NCBI GenBank assembly: GCA_003243425.1
Contig: QFQP01000011.1
Span: 124,001-188,000 of the forward strand
Reading direction: 5' to 3'
DNA from: Archangium gephyra
Lineage (GTDB): Bacteria; Myxococcota; Myxococcia; Myxococcales; Myxococcaceae
DNA: 64,000 nucleotides
Part shown: in pieces, positions 9,138-17,505 of the stretch
Layout: each line of letters starts with the position of its first letter
How positions within the stretch are numbered: position 1 is the stretch's first letter
Translations under genes and position numbers: made by a program
Notes under the pieces: model-generated
What the model saw: only the letters and a program-made list of their open reading frames with translations
Databases searched by the model: none
What the model was told of the DNA's origin: nothing

Positions 9138-9688
9138 GCCAGGGCCTGTTCGACGTCGAGGAGAATGAAGAGTTCGTCACCGCGCCGCGCGAGGCCGGCG
9201 ATGGCCGCGCGCTCCACGCCGAGCTCCGGCGCTTCTTCCAGCTTCGAGAGGTGCAGCTTCACGACGCCGTCGACGCGGTCGACGAGAATGCCGGCGTCGC
9301 CTTCGAGGTCCTTGAGCAGCACGATGCGCGTCGAGCGGCTCACGTCGGCCACGCTGCGCACGGTCGGCAGCTGGTCGGACAACTTGAGCCGGGTCTTCAC
9401 GTCGTAGAGCGGCAACATCTCGCCGCGCACGTTGATGAGCCCGAGCACGTTCCTTCGCGCGCGCGGAATCTCGGTGACCGCCGAGACCTTCAAGATTTCG
9501 CGCACCGCGTGAATGGGCACCGCGTACGTCTCGCCTTCGAGCACGAACGCGAGGAACTCCTCGGGCGTCTCTTCGAGTGCCTCACGCGTGTCGCGATCGC
9601 TCTCCGGCGCATCGGCGAGGAACACCCCGACGTCTTCGTCGGGGTCGTAGAAGAAGCGCTCCAGCAATTCGGCGAAACGCGAGCTCAT
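9134..9688 (-). CDS. cheW: CheW-type coupling protein (first of two, acidic N-terminus)
   Basis: 184 residues. An acidic N-terminal extension of about 45 residues (DPDEDVGVFLADAPESD) precedes a canonical CheW domain with FLAFVLEGETYAVPIHAV, IPRARRNVLGLINVRGEMLP and ILVDRVDGVV. It starts at an ATG overlapping the cheA stop (ATGA) and ends in a GTGA overlap with the second cheW, so cheA and both cheW genes form one translationally coupled block. The extension is absent from a minimal CheW and may bind another protein. Confidence 0.92.
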   Translation of the reverse strand: MSSRFAELLERFFYDPDEDVGVFLADAPESDRDTREALEETPEEFLAFVLEGETYAVPIHAVREILKVSAVTEIPRARRNVLGLINVRGEMLPLYDVKTRLKLSDQLPTVRSVADVSRSTRIVLLKDLEGDAGILVDRVDGVVKLHLSKLEEAPELGVERAAIAGLARRGDELFILLDVEQALA

Positions 9689-11802
9689 GCGGTGCGGGGC
9701 TCCAGCTGATGACGCACGAGTTCTTCGAGGAGCGCTGCGATGTCGAGCACCAGCACCGCGCGGCGATCACCCAGTTCGGTCGCGCCCGACACGCCCGGCG
9801 TACCACGCAGGCGGCCGCTCAGCGGCTTGGTGACGATGTCCTGCTGGCCGATGAGCTCGTCGATGGCGAGCCCGAGCCGCTGCTGCGCGAGGCCCACGAG
9901 CACCACGTAGTGCGAGGCGCGCTTCTCTTCCGGCAACCCGAACACGCGTGCGAGGCGAACGAAGGGCATCGTCTGGCCGCGCACTTCGAGCACCTCGCGC
10001 TTCTCGATGGTGCGCAGCTCTTCCGACTTCACCGAGACGATCTCGAGCACGGCGTTGAGCGGAATCGCGTACGTGCGGCCGCTGACGGTCACCATCAGCG
10101 CGCGAATGATGGCCAGCGTCAGCGGCAGGGTGAGTGTGAACGTGGTGCCCTCTCCGCGCCGGCTGTCGATGTCGATGAGGCCCGACAGCCGCTGGAGGTT
10201 GGTCTTCACCACGTCGAGACCGACGCCGCGGCCCGAGAGCTCCGACACGTCGCGGCGCGTGGAGAAGCCGGGCTGGAACACGAGGTTCAGCAACTCGCGG
10301 CGATCCATCTCCTCGGTTTGATCTCTCGACACGAGGCCACGTTCGATGGCCACTTCACGAATGCGCGCCTCGTCGAGCCCTGCTCCGTCGTCACGCACCT
10401 CGATGATGACGTGGTTGCCCTGCTGACGGGCGACGAGGCCGATGGTGGCGCGCGCGCGTTTGCCCTGCGCCGTTCGCGTCTCGGGGCGCTCGACGCCGTG
10501 GTCGAGCGCGTTGCGCAGCAGGTGCATCAGCGGGTCCGACAGCTCTTCGACGATCAACTTGTCGAGCTCGACGTCACCGCCCGACATGTCGAAGGTCACT
10601 TCTTTGCCCGACTCGCGAACGAGGCGGCGCATGAGCCGTGCGAGCTTGTCGAACACCTGCCCGAGGGGGACCATGCGCACTTCGAGCACGCCCTTCTGCA
10701 GCTCATCGAGCCGGCGCGCGAGTGCCCGCGCCTCACGCTGGAGCTCCTGACCCCACAACTTGGGCAACGCGTGACCCGAGGCCTGACGCGCGGCCTCGGC
10801 GAGCCGATCGAGGTTGCTGCGCACCAGCAACAGCTCGCCGATGGAGTTCATCAACCCGTCGAGGCGACCGATGTCGACGCGGACGGTGTTGGTGAGGCTG
10901 CGCAGGCTCTGATCGGCCGGAACGCGCGAGAGGCCCGACGGAGACATCGGCAACGGCGTGAGCGCCGTACCGGTGGCGCTGATGTCGTCCCACTGCGGCA
11001 CCTTCTTCGAGGGCATCGGCGTGGGCGACGGGCGCGCCGGCGGCGTGGGCTGCGGCAACGCTCGTCGTGCGAGCGGCGCCAGCTCGACGCTCTCGGGCAG
11101 CAGCGCCGCCACTTCTTCACGCGTGCGCGAGGTGCCGAAGATGAGGTCGAAGGCGATCGACGCGTCGTCGCCCGGCTGTGAGCTCGGCAGCGTGCTGACC
11201 ACTTCGCCCAGCGGCTTGAGCAGCTTGTTGAGCGTCGACAACCGGGTGTCGAAGTCTTCGAGGCTGAAGACCGCGCGCACCTTCCACAGGCCCACGCCCT
11301 TCTTCACGTTCTCGCGCAGCCGGTGCTCTTCGTATTCGGTGAACACCGCGCGAATCGAAGGGTCGATGCCGACTTGATCGAGCACGTCGAGCTCCTGCTC
11401 GACCTCACCCGAGGCCAGGCGGGACAGCTCGGTGGCGAGAGCGTCGGCCGCGGCCCGGAGATCGGCCGAGTCTTCCCCGCGCGAGGCCTCGCCGAGCATG
11501 TTCTGCAGCACGTCGACGGTCTGACCGAGCGCATCGAGCAGCGACGCAGACAACGGTGTCTTCCCGAGCCGGAGCGCGTCGAGCAGATCTTCGGCGCGGT
11601 GCGCGAGCTTCGAGATCGCGTCGAGCCCGAACATCGCCGACAGACCCTTGAGCGAATGCGCGGCGCGGAAGATGGCGTTGAGGCGATCGGGGTCGGGCTC
11701 GGAGCCACCGGCCTCCTCGAGCGCGAGCAGCTCGCGGCCCAACGCTTCGAGGATCTCATTCGCTTCAGCGATGAACTCGGAAAGCGCCTTGGGAGCGGTC
11801 AT
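9685..11802 (-). CDS. cheA: Chemotaxis histidine kinase CheA
   Basis: 705 residues with the CheA domain order. The Hpt domain has phospho-accepting His49 (FRAAHSLKGLSAMFG). A central region of about residues 150-260 may be a divergent P2 (docking) domain. A Pro-rich linker precedes the dimerisation domain near residues 300-360 (GLMNSIGELLLVRSNL). The ATPase domain shows an N box (LLRNALDHGVE), a G1 box (RDDGAGLD) and a G2 box (GRGVGLDVV). The C-terminal CheW-like regulatory domain begins near TYAIPLNAVLEIV. There is no fused receiver, so phosphate must pass to the separate receivers and CheB of this operon. Its ATG lies 3 nt after the stop of the upstream receiver gene. Confidence 0.96.
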   Translation of the reverse strand: MTAPKALSEFIAEANEILEALGRELLALEEAGGSEPDPDRLNAIFRAAHSLKGLSAMFGLDAISKLAHRAEDLLDALRLGKTPLSASLLDALGQTVDVLQNMLGEASRGEDSADLRAAADALATELSRLASGEVEQELDVLDQVGIDPSIRAVFTEYEEHRLRENVKKGVGLWKVRAVFSLEDFDTRLSTLNKLLKPLGEVVSTLPSSQPGDDASIAFDLIFGTSRTREEVAALLPESVELAPLARRALPQPTPPARPSPTPMPSKKVPQWDDISATGTALTPLPMSPSGLSRVPADQSLRSLTNTVRVDIGRLDGLMNSIGELLLVRSNLDRLAEAARQASGHALPKLWGQELQREARALARRLDELQKGVLEVRMVPLGQVFDKLARLMRRLVRESGKEVTFDMSGGDVELDKLIVEELSDPLMHLLRNALDHGVERPETRTAQGKRARATIGLVARQQGNHVIIEVRDDGAGLDEARIREVAIERGLVSRDQTEEMDRRELLNLVFQPGFSTRRDVSELSGRGVGLDVVKTNLQRLSGLIDIDSRRGEGTTFTLTLPLTLAIIRALMVTVSGRTYAIPLNAVLEIVSVKSEELRTIEKREVLEVRGQTMPFVRLARVFGLPEEKRASHYVVLVGLAQQRLGLAIDELIGQQDIVTKPLSGRLRGTPGVSGATELGDRRAVLVLDIAALLEELVRHQLEPRTA

Positions 11803-11805
11803 GAA

Positions 11806-12180
11806 TCAGAGCTTCAGGTACTGCTTGACCAGCACCAGAATCGTCTCCGGCGCGAAGGGCTTCACCACGTACTCGTTGGCGCCCAGCGACATGCCACGCT
11901 CGCGGTCCTGGTCCCGCCCCTCGGTGGTCACCACGAAGAGCGGCGTGTCTTTGTAGTGCGGGTTCTTCTTCACGAAGTTGATGAGCTCGAGGCCGTTGAT
12001 GTCCGGCATGTTGATGTCGGTGATGATCAACTCGAAGCGGTGGCGCGGCAGCACCTTGAGCGCGTCGAAGCCGCTCACCGCGGTGTGCACTTCGACGTCG
12101 TCGAGCGTCTCGCAAGCCGCACGGAGCAATTCCCGGGTAGCTCCGGAATCCTCCACGATGAGGACTTTGCGCGTCGACAC
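11806..12180 (-). CDS. Single-domain response regulator heading the chemosensory operon
   Basis: 124 residues forming one receiver domain: Glu10-Asp11 (IVEDS), phospho-acceptor Asp55 (IITDINMP), the Thr of VVTTEGRD and the Lys of VVKPF. Chosen start is the GTG at 12180 (STRKVLIVED), with an AGG about 9 nt upstream; a GTG two codons earlier (12186) is possible. It is the first chemosensory gene and sits 3 nt before cheA. It lies only about 20 nt after the M17-N gene of the riboflavin cluster, so transcription from the rib/nusB side may read into the che genes. Confidence 0.9.
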   Translation of the reverse strand: MSTRKVLIVEDSGATRELLRAACETLDDVEVHTAVSGFDALKVLPRHRFELIITDINMPDINGLELINFVKKNPHYKDTPLFVVTTEGRDQDRERGMSLGANEYVVKPFAPETILVLVKQYLKL

Positions 12181-12202
12181 GCTCACGAGCCTAACACCAC
12201 GT

Positions 12203-12652
12203 CTACGGAGAGAAGACCGCCACCGCGCCCTGGAAGTGCGGCGCGAAGGCCCGCTCCACGAGCTCGTCACGCTGCCCTGCGACCGCCTTCGGCAATGTCG
12301 GAAACGCGAGCGCCACCGAGGGAACCTGGGCGCGGGTGAGCATCGCGGCGGCACCCGTGAGCGCGTGCTCGAGCCCCAGCGCGGTCACCGACTGGGAACG
12401 ACCGAGGCCGATGGCGAAGATGCGTCTGGCAGGCACGCGCGCGTCGGTGGGCACGAGCAGTTTGTCGCCGGGCGCTCCGATGAAGAAGCCGGAGCCCAGC
12501 ACGCGGGACAGCTCGCCGCACAGCCGCCAGTCGAGAAAACCGGCGGCGCCCGACAAGGGGCGTTCGTCTTCGGTCACGAAGCAACAGAGCGCTTCGATGC
12601 CCGAGAGCGAATCGAGGGCTTCGAGGCCCACGGTGAGCTGCTGCGGCTTCAT
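12203..12652 (-). CDS. Stand-alone M17 aminopeptidase N-terminal (macro-like) domain protein
   Basis: 149 residues resembling only the N-terminal domain of leucyl aminopeptidases (peptidase M17): LDWRLCGELSRVL, FIGAPGDKLLV and RRIFAIGLGR match the family pattern of G-LD--GG-L followed by the R-F--GLG strand. The metal-binding catalytic C-terminal domain is absent, so this is not a peptidase. The isolated domain may bind ligands or proteins. The gene starts in an ATGA overlap with nusB and is therefore coupled to it. Confidence 0.7.
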   Translation of the reverse strand: MKPQQLTVGLEALDSLSGIEALCCFVTEDERPLSGAAGFLDWRLCGELSRVLGSGFFIGAPGDKLLVPTDARVPARRIFAIGLGRSQSVTALGLEHALTGAAAMLTRAQVPSVALAFPTLPKAVAGQRDELVERAFAPHFQGAVAVFSP

Positions 12653-13074
12653 TCCTTGCCGACGGTGCTCGCGATGCGGTCGAGCAGCCCGTTGATGAAC
12701 GCGCTCGACGCTTCGTTGCCGAAGGTCTTCGCCAACTCGACGGCTTCGTTGATGGTCACCTTGCGCGGCACGTCGGCCAGGTGCTGCAGCTCGTACACGC
12801 CGATGCGCAACACGTTGCGATCGATGCGCTGCATGCGCTCCAACCGCCAGTTGTGCGAATGCGACTCGATGAGTTCGTCGATCTTCGCCTTGTTGGTGGT
12901 GACGCCTTCGATGAGGTCACGCGCGAACGAGTCGGCGGCGGGATCGCGGGGGCCTTCGTCATCGTGCGCGGTCCACGCCGCGTCGAGCGCGCCCTGCGAG
13001 GTCATCTTGCCGTCCTGCTCCATTTGATAGAGCGCCTGCAGCGCGCGCTCACGACCGATACGACGGGCACCCAC
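12649..13074 (-). CDS. nusB: Transcription antitermination factor NusB
   Basis: 141 residues, all helical, with the NusB signatures ERALQALYQME at the start, IDRNVLRIGVYEL in the middle and INEAVELAKTFGNEASSAFINGLL near the end. NusB with NusE (S10) binds boxA RNA and supports rRNA antitermination. Translation starts at a GTG directly after the ribH stop with no gap, the common ribH-nusB arrangement. Strong match. Confidence 0.95.
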   Translation of the reverse strand: MGARRIGRERALQALYQMEQDGKMTSQGALDAAWTAHDDEGPRDPAADSFARDLIEGVTTNKAKIDELIESHSHNWRLERMQRIDRNVLRIGVYELQHLADVPRKVTINEAVELAKTFGNEASSAFINGLLDRIASTVGKE

Positions 13075-13548
13075 TTACTTCGCTCCCATGTTGGTGAAGA
13101 GATTCACCATTTCGATGCAGGCCACGGCCGCTTCGCCGCCCTTGTTGCCGGCCTTCACTCCCGCGCGATCGACCGCCTGCTCGACGGTGTCGGTGGTGAG
13201 CACGCCAAAGGTGACCGCGCAGTCGGCGTTGAGCGCCAACTGACCGATGCCCTTGCTGACTTCACCCGACACGTATTCGAAGTGAGGTGTACCGCCACGA
13301 ATGACACAGCCGAGCGCGATGACGCCCGCGTACTTCCCGGAGTTGACGACGCGCCGGGTGACGCTGGGCAACTCGAAGGTGCCGGGGCACCGGTAGACGT
13401 CGATGTCGCCGTCAGAGACCCCGTGACGAACGAGCGTGTCGATGGCGCCGGCCAGCAGCGGCTCGGTGATGAATGAATTGAAGCGGCTCACGGTGATCGC
13501 GAACCGGCCCTTCGGAGAAACGAGATTGCCTTCGAACGTGCGTGGCAT
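13075..13548 (-). CDS. ribH: 6,7-dimethyl-8-ribityllumazine synthase
   Basis: 157 residues, normal length. RibH condenses 5-amino-6-ribitylamino-uracil with 3,4-dihydroxy-2-butanone 4-phosphate, the penultimate step to riboflavin. Hallmarks are VSRFNSFITEPLL, the substrate-binding CPGTFELP, the GCVIRGGTPHFEYV loop with the catalytic His, and GVLTTDTVEQAVDRAG with GNKGGEAA. The gene lies 6 nt after ribBA and abuts nusB. Confidence 0.96.
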   Translation of the reverse strand: MPRTFEGNLVSPKGRFAITVSRFNSFITEPLLAGAIDTLVRHGVSDGDIDVYRCPGTFELPSVTRRVVNSGKYAGVIALGCVIRGGTPHFEYVSGEVSKGIGQLALNADCAVTFGVLTTDTVEQAVDRAGVKAGNKGGEAAVACIEMVNLFTNMGAK

Positions 13549-13554
13549 CGTTGG

Positions 13555-14682
13555 TCACCCTACTCCCAGGCGGATTTGCTCCACCACTTCGATTCCGTAG
13601 CGCTCCACACCGACGATTTGATTCGGCGAGTTGGTGAGCAACGAGAGTTTCTGAACGCCCAGGTCGTGAAGAATCTGAGCGCCGATACCGACTTCCTTCA
13701 GTCGCGCCTGACCATCAGGCTCGACGGCAGCGACGTTCGACGGCGGCTTGCCGAGCAGCGCGTCGGGGCCCGACACGTGCTTCTGCAGCAACACGACGAC
13801 CCCGCGCTGTTCTTTCTTGATGCGATCGAACGCGTACTTGAGCGAACCCTCGCCGGTCATGTGATCGAGCAGGTCTGACAGCGGCGTGGCGCGGTGAATG
13901 CGCGTGAGCACCGGCTTCTTGCCGGTGACGTTGCCCATCACCAGCGCGAGGTGCACGGCGGGGTCGACGTCGGTCGAGTACGCGTAGGCCGTGAATTCGC
14001 CGTAGGGCTCGCGACGCACGACGGTCTCGCCGATGCGGCGCACCAACCGCTCGCACGCCAGCCGGTAGGTGATGAGATCGGCGATCGCCAGCAGCGTGAG
14101 CTTGTGCTTCCTGGCGAACTTCACGAGGTCGGGCCGGCGCGCCATCGAGCCGTCGTCCTTCATCACCTCGCAGATGACGCCCGCAGGGGTCAGCCCGGCG
14201 AGGCGCGCGAGATCGACCGACGCTTCGGTGTGGCCGGGGCGCACCAGCACGCCGCCATCACGCGCACGCAGCGGGAAGACGTGGCCGGGCCGCGAAAGAT
14301 CAGCCGGCAGCGCGTCGGGCCGAATCGCGGTGAGCACCGAGTGGGCGCGATCGTGCGCGGAGATGCCGGTCGAGACCCCCTGCGCCGCCTCGATGCTCAC
14401 GGTGAACGCGGTCTGCCGGGGCGAGGTGTTGTCGGTCACCATCGGCGGCAGGTTCAGCCGCCGCACCTGCTCGTCGGTGAGTGACAGACAGACGAGACCG
14501 CGCGCATGCGTCACCATGAAGTTGATGGCCTTGGGCGTGACCAGCTCCGCGGCCATCACCAGATCGCCTTCGTTCTCGCGATCTTCGTCGTCGGTGAGAA
14601 TGACCATCTTGCCCTTGCGGATCTCGGCGATGGCCTTCTGCACGAGGGCAATGCTGCGCTTCTCGGACTCCAGGTTCGGCAT
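13555..14682 (-). CDS. ribBA: RibBA-type protein: active-looking DHBP synthase domain with degenerate GTP cyclohydrolase II domain
   Basis: 375 residues. The N-terminal half is 3,4-dihydroxy-2-butanone-4-phosphate synthase (RibB), with the acidic metal site DDEDRENEGDLVMAAE and the conserved ISAHDRAHSV and GHTEASVDLARLAG segments. The C-terminal half aligns with GTP cyclohydrolase II but lacks the zinc-binding cysteines: where a working RibA reads roughly HSEC-TGD-F-S-RCDCG, this protein has HRATPLSDLLDHMTGEGS. The GTP cyclohydrolase step is therefore probably supplied by another gene. The start is the ATG at 14682, preceded by GAGGG at 8 nt; an in-frame ATG at 14760 would add 26 unlike residues. 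No FMN riboswitch fits in the 92-bp divergent gap. Confidence 0.9.
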   Translation of the reverse strand: MPNLESEKRSIALVQKAIAEIRKGKMVILTDDEDRENEGDLVMAAELVTPKAINFMVTHARGLVCLSLTDEQVRRLNLPPMVTDNTSPRQTAFTVSIEAAQGVSTGISAHDRAHSVLTAIRPDALPADLSRPGHVFPLRARDGGVLVRPGHTEASVDLARLAGLTPAGVICEVMKDDGSMARRPDLVKFARKHKLTLLAIADLITYRLACERLVRRIGETVVRREPYGEFTAYAYSTDVDPAVHLALVMGNVTGKKPVLTRIHRATPLSDLLDHMTGEGSLKYAFDRIKKEQRGVVVLLQKHVSGPDALLGKPPSNVAAVEPDGQARLKEVGIGAQILHDLGVQKLSLLTNSPNQIVGVERYGIEVVEQIRLGVG

Positions 14683-14774
14683 GACGCGGCCCTCATGTCG
14701 CGGAGCGTCACCGCGCGCAACACTCTGGTGGGTGGGGTTGTTTTTGAGAATGACTTTCAATAACTCGTTGGAAC

Positions 14775-15827
14775 ATGAAGTCTTCGCCCGCGCTCCGCAC
14801 CGTCCTCTCCAGCGTCTTCATCTTCTTCATGCTGGCCGCGGGGCACCTGCTGATGGTGGTGCTCAACGCCGTCGAATATTCGGTCGACGGGTCGACACCT
14901 TCGGGCGCGGCCGCGCGCATGTTCACCGACCGCCCGCTCGCTGAAGAGCTCGAAGCAGCGCTCAAGAAGGCGCGCACGCCCGAGAACAGGGCCGTGCTTC
15001 AGGCGGCGATCAGCGACGCGCACGCCGGCCGTGACGTGCGGCTCAAGATGTTGAAAGTCACGAAGACGCTGGTGATCTCGACGCTCGCGCTGACGGCCAT
15101 CGGCATCGTGCTGGTGTGGGTGACCTCGCGGCTCAAAGGAGACGCTGCGCAGACCATCGTCGGCATCTTCGGTGGCAACTTCATCTGGACGGGCGCGGTC
15201 GAGTACGGGCTCACCATCGCTTCGCGGCAGCTCGGCGTGGCCAAGGCCATCACCGCGGTCGACGGCCAGCTCATCGCCATCTACGGCGAGTACGTGCTGC
15301 TCAAGCACACGTGGGGCGCGCTGGTGTTGATCATGGCGTACCTGCTGTACCTCGAGTCTTCGCGCTGCCCGGTCTTCCTCTGGTGGCGCGAGCGCGTGCC
15401 GACCATGCGTGGCGCGCTCGTCACCGGCCGCATCGACAACTACGGCCCGCGCAGCGCGTTCCAGTACGCGACGACGGTGTGGGGCTTCTACCTGCTGCTG
15501 CTGTGGGCCTACGACGAAGACGTGTTCGGCGTGCACGGCGTGTTCACCAACCTGGTCATGGTCGGCTCGCTCGCGGGCACGCTGTACACCGTGTACCGGC
15601 TCAATCAGTACACCGGCTGGGGCCCGGCGATCCGCTACGCGATGGGCGCGATGATCATCGCGTGGACGCCCATCGAGATCGCCGGCAAGTGGGGCGTGCT
15701 GCGTGAGCCGTGGTTGCTGCTGCACCCGTCGACGCTGGTGATCTTCTTCGGCGGTCTCGCGCTGGGCACGTGGATGCTGTGGCGCGCGCAACGCCGGCCC
15801 CGGCAGGACCTCGTCGGCGCCAGCTGA
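14775..15827 (+). CDS. Multi-pass inner membrane protein of unknown function
   Basis: 350 residues with about eight hydrophobic segments. The first is at residues 8-30; a soluble loop of about 65 residues follows (rich in Ala, Glu, Arg and Lys); the remaining segments cluster between about residue 90 and the C-terminus. Aromatic-rich helices such as FYLLLLWAYDEDVFG stand out. No transporter or enzyme motif is recognised. It diverges from ribBA across 92 bp and converges with a lipoprotein gene. A riboflavin-related role cannot be argued from sequence alone. Confidence 0.7.
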   Translation: MKSSPALRTVLSSVFIFFMLAAGHLLMVVLNAVEYSVDGSTPSGAAARMFTDRPLAEELEAALKKARTPENRAVLQAAISDAHAGRDVRLKMLKVTKTLVISTLALTAIGIVLVWVTSRLKGDAAQTIVGIFGGNFIWTGAVEYGLTIASRQLGVAKAITAVDGQLIAIYGEYVLLKHTWGALVLIMAYLLYLESSRCPVFLWWRERVPTMRGALVTGRIDNYGPRSAFQYATTVWGFYLLLLWAYDEDVFGVHGVFTNLVMVGSLAGTLYTVYRLNQYTGWGPAIRYAMGAMIIAWTPIEIAGKWGVLREPWLLLHPSTLVIFFGGLALGTWMLWRAQRRPRQDLVGAS

Positions 15828-15885
15828 GACGCCCGGGCCCGCAAGGAGAAGCGGTACAGACAGGTGTTCAGTACGCGCGTGTGGG

Positions 15886-16278
15886 TCAGCGTGGGAACGG
15901 GTTCTTCTGCTTCGGCTGAGGGCCCAGGAGCTCCACGTACACCCCGCGCAGGCCTTCTGCGTCGAAGGCGTACTCACCGTCGAGGTCGGCGATGCCGCAG
16001 CCGAAGCACAGGTCGACGCGCCGCCCGCTCGCGAGCGTGAACGACGCGTCGCGGTGGAAGCCGCACTTGAAGCGCCCGCTCCGTGCGTTGGGGCGGAAGA
16101 ACTTCTGAACCTTGCCAAGCTCGTCACCGGTGATGGTTCTGCTCACCGGCGGGCCCTCGAGGTCTTCCCAGGCAATCACCAGCGACGTCGAGTTCGACAG
16201 CTCGCGGGGCCAGGGGCGGACCCGTTCTTCTTCACACGAGAGCAGCAGCAACGTTCCCAGGGCGAGTGCGAGTCGCAT
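15886..16278 (-). CDS. Small lipoprotein of unknown function
   Basis: 130 residues. The lipobox LLLLSC (Cys15) follows a short signal peptide starting at the ATG at 16278. The mature part has four further cysteines, including CFGC, and an alternating polar/hydrophobic pattern suggesting a beta-rich fold. The gene is last in a minus-strand set after a methyltransferase gene whose stop is 4 nt upstream. No family recognised. Confidence 0.65.
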   Translation of the reverse strand: MRLALALGTLLLLSCEEERVRPWPRELSNSTSLVIAWEDLEGPPVSRTITGDELGKVQKFFRPNARSGRFKCGFHRDASFTLASGRRVDLCFGCGIADLDGEYAFDAEGLRGVYVELLGPQPKQKNPFPR

Positions 16279-16282
16279 GGCG

Positions 16283-16882
16283 TCACCGTAGCCGCAACAC
16301 GTGCGTCGGCCACGTGGTGAGCCCGCGTGGGTCTCCGTCGAAGCTGGCGTCGTAGGTCGCGAGCCGTTCGACGCCCACGAGCGCACCGGGGACACGAAGC
16401 GGATCTCCGATGAGCACGACCGCCTTCGACGCACGAAGCCACGGCAACACCCGCGCCGCGAGCTCTGGCGAATAGAGCGCGTCACCGGCCAGCACGACGT
16501 CGAAGTCGAGCTCGCTGCCGACGAGATCTTCAGTGGTCGTCTGCACGGTCACGCCGTTCAAGACAGCGTTCCTCACCGCGAGTTCCTCACAGCGCGCGTC
16601 GATGTCGGCGCACCACACTTCCCGCGCGCCAGCCATCGCTGCGGCCACGCCTTCGACGGCGCAGCCACTGGCGAAATCGAGCACGCGTCTTCCACGCACC
16701 ACTTCCGGGTGATCGAGCACGTAGCGCGCGAGCACCTGACCGCCCGGCCACGCGAAGGCCCAGTACGGCATGCCCAGCGCTTCGGCATCGACCGAGTGCC
16801 AGCTCGGCGCGTCGGGTGGCAACAGCCACAGCTTCAGTTCGGGACAGAGGAACGGCGCGAAGACGCGGAGCTCGTCTTTCAC
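16283..16882 (-). CDS. SAM-dependent methyltransferase, NNMT/ETFB-lysine methyltransferase-like
   Basis: 199 residues. Features are a WAFAWPGGQVLARYVLDHP segment, the SAM-binding glycine loop VLDFASGCAVEGVAAA (about residues 67-82), acidic CADIDARC, and LAGDALYSPELAARVLPWL. This layout matches the small protein methyltransferases related to METTL20 and PrmA, which modify lysines or N-termini. The substrate cannot be told from sequence. It begins with GTG in a GTGA overlap with ribE, so its translation is coupled to riboflavin synthase. An electron-transfer flavoprotein target would fit the flavin context but is speculation. Confidence 0.78.
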   Translation of the reverse strand: MKDELRVFAPFLCPELKLWLLPPDAPSWHSVDAEALGMPYWAFAWPGGQVLARYVLDHPEVVRGRRVLDFASGCAVEGVAAAMAGAREVWCADIDARCEELAVRNAVLNGVTVQTTTEDLVGSELDFDVVLAGDALYSPELAARVLPWLRASKAVVLIGDPLRVPGALVGVERLATYDASFDGDPRGLTTWPTHVLRLR

Positions 16883-17502
16883 GCCAGGCCAGCGGCGCGG
16901 AGCTGCTCGACGGTGAGGCCACCCCGCCCGCCCATCATGCGCGCCACGTACTTGCCGATGATGTCGGCCTCGAGGTTCACCGAGTCACCCGGCCGCTTCC
17001 GACCCAGGGACGTCTTCTGCTGCGTCTCGGGGATCAGCATCACCGAGAACGAATCGGGCCCGACGGCGGTCACGGTGAGCGACACGCCGTCGATGCACAC
17101 CGAACCCTTCTCGACGAAGAACGCAGCGATCGACGACGGCAGCGAGAACGTGAGGACGATCGTGCCTCCCTCCGGCCGCACGTCGCGCAGCTGACCGACG
17201 GCGTCGACGTGGCCCTGCACCCAGTGACCGCCGAGGCGATCTCCCATGCGCAACGCCCGCTCGAGGTTGACGCGTGTCCCCACGGTCCATGAGCCGGCGG
17301 TGCTGCGGCGCAACGTCTCGGGCGCGACCTGCACCTTGAACGAAGTGCCACGCCATTCGACGACGGTGAGACACACGCCGTCACAGGCGATCGACTCACC
17401 CATGACGAAGTCGGTGAACGACGAAGCGACCCACAGGTCCGTCACCGGTCCCTGCGTGACGCGTTCGACGGTGCCCAGGTCAGTGACGAGGCCGGTGAAC
17501 AT
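16879..17502 (-). CDS. ribE: Riboflavin synthase, alpha subunit
   Basis: 207 residues, made of the two tandem lumazine-binding beta-barrels of riboflavin synthase, which dismutates two molecules of 6,7-dimethyl-8-ribityllumazine. Barrel 1 opens with MFTGLVTDLGTV and has ESIACDGVCLTV; barrel 2 has LGGHWVQGHVDAVG and GSVCIDGVSLTVTAVG. It is separated from ribBA-ribH by about 2 kb and lies in a different operon, 3 nt after a cNMP-binding gene. The symbol ribC is used for the same enzyme in some species. Confidence 0.95.
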   Translation of the reverse strand: MFTGLVTDLGTVERVTQGPVTDLWVASSFTDFVMGESIACDGVCLTVVEWRGTSFKVQVAPETLRRSTAGSWTVGTRVNLERALRMGDRLGGHWVQGHVDAVGQLRDVRPEGGTIVLTFSLPSSIAAFFVEKGSVCIDGVSLTVTAVGPDSFSVMLIPETQQKTSLGRKRPGDSVNLEADIIGKYVARMMGGRGGLTVEQLRAAGLA

Positions 17503-17505
17503 GGC

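Noticed and set aside
6733..9180. Long open frame of 815 codons covering the HEAT gene and upstream
   Set aside because: The first 161 codons overlap both cheW genes in another frame and give Arg/Ala-rich nonsense; the true start is the ATG at 8697 in an ATGA junction.
14683..14774. Possible FMN riboswitch before ribBA
   Set aside because: Only 92 bp separate the divergent genes, too little for the conserved RFN element plus promoter, and its hallmark GC-rich stems were not seen.
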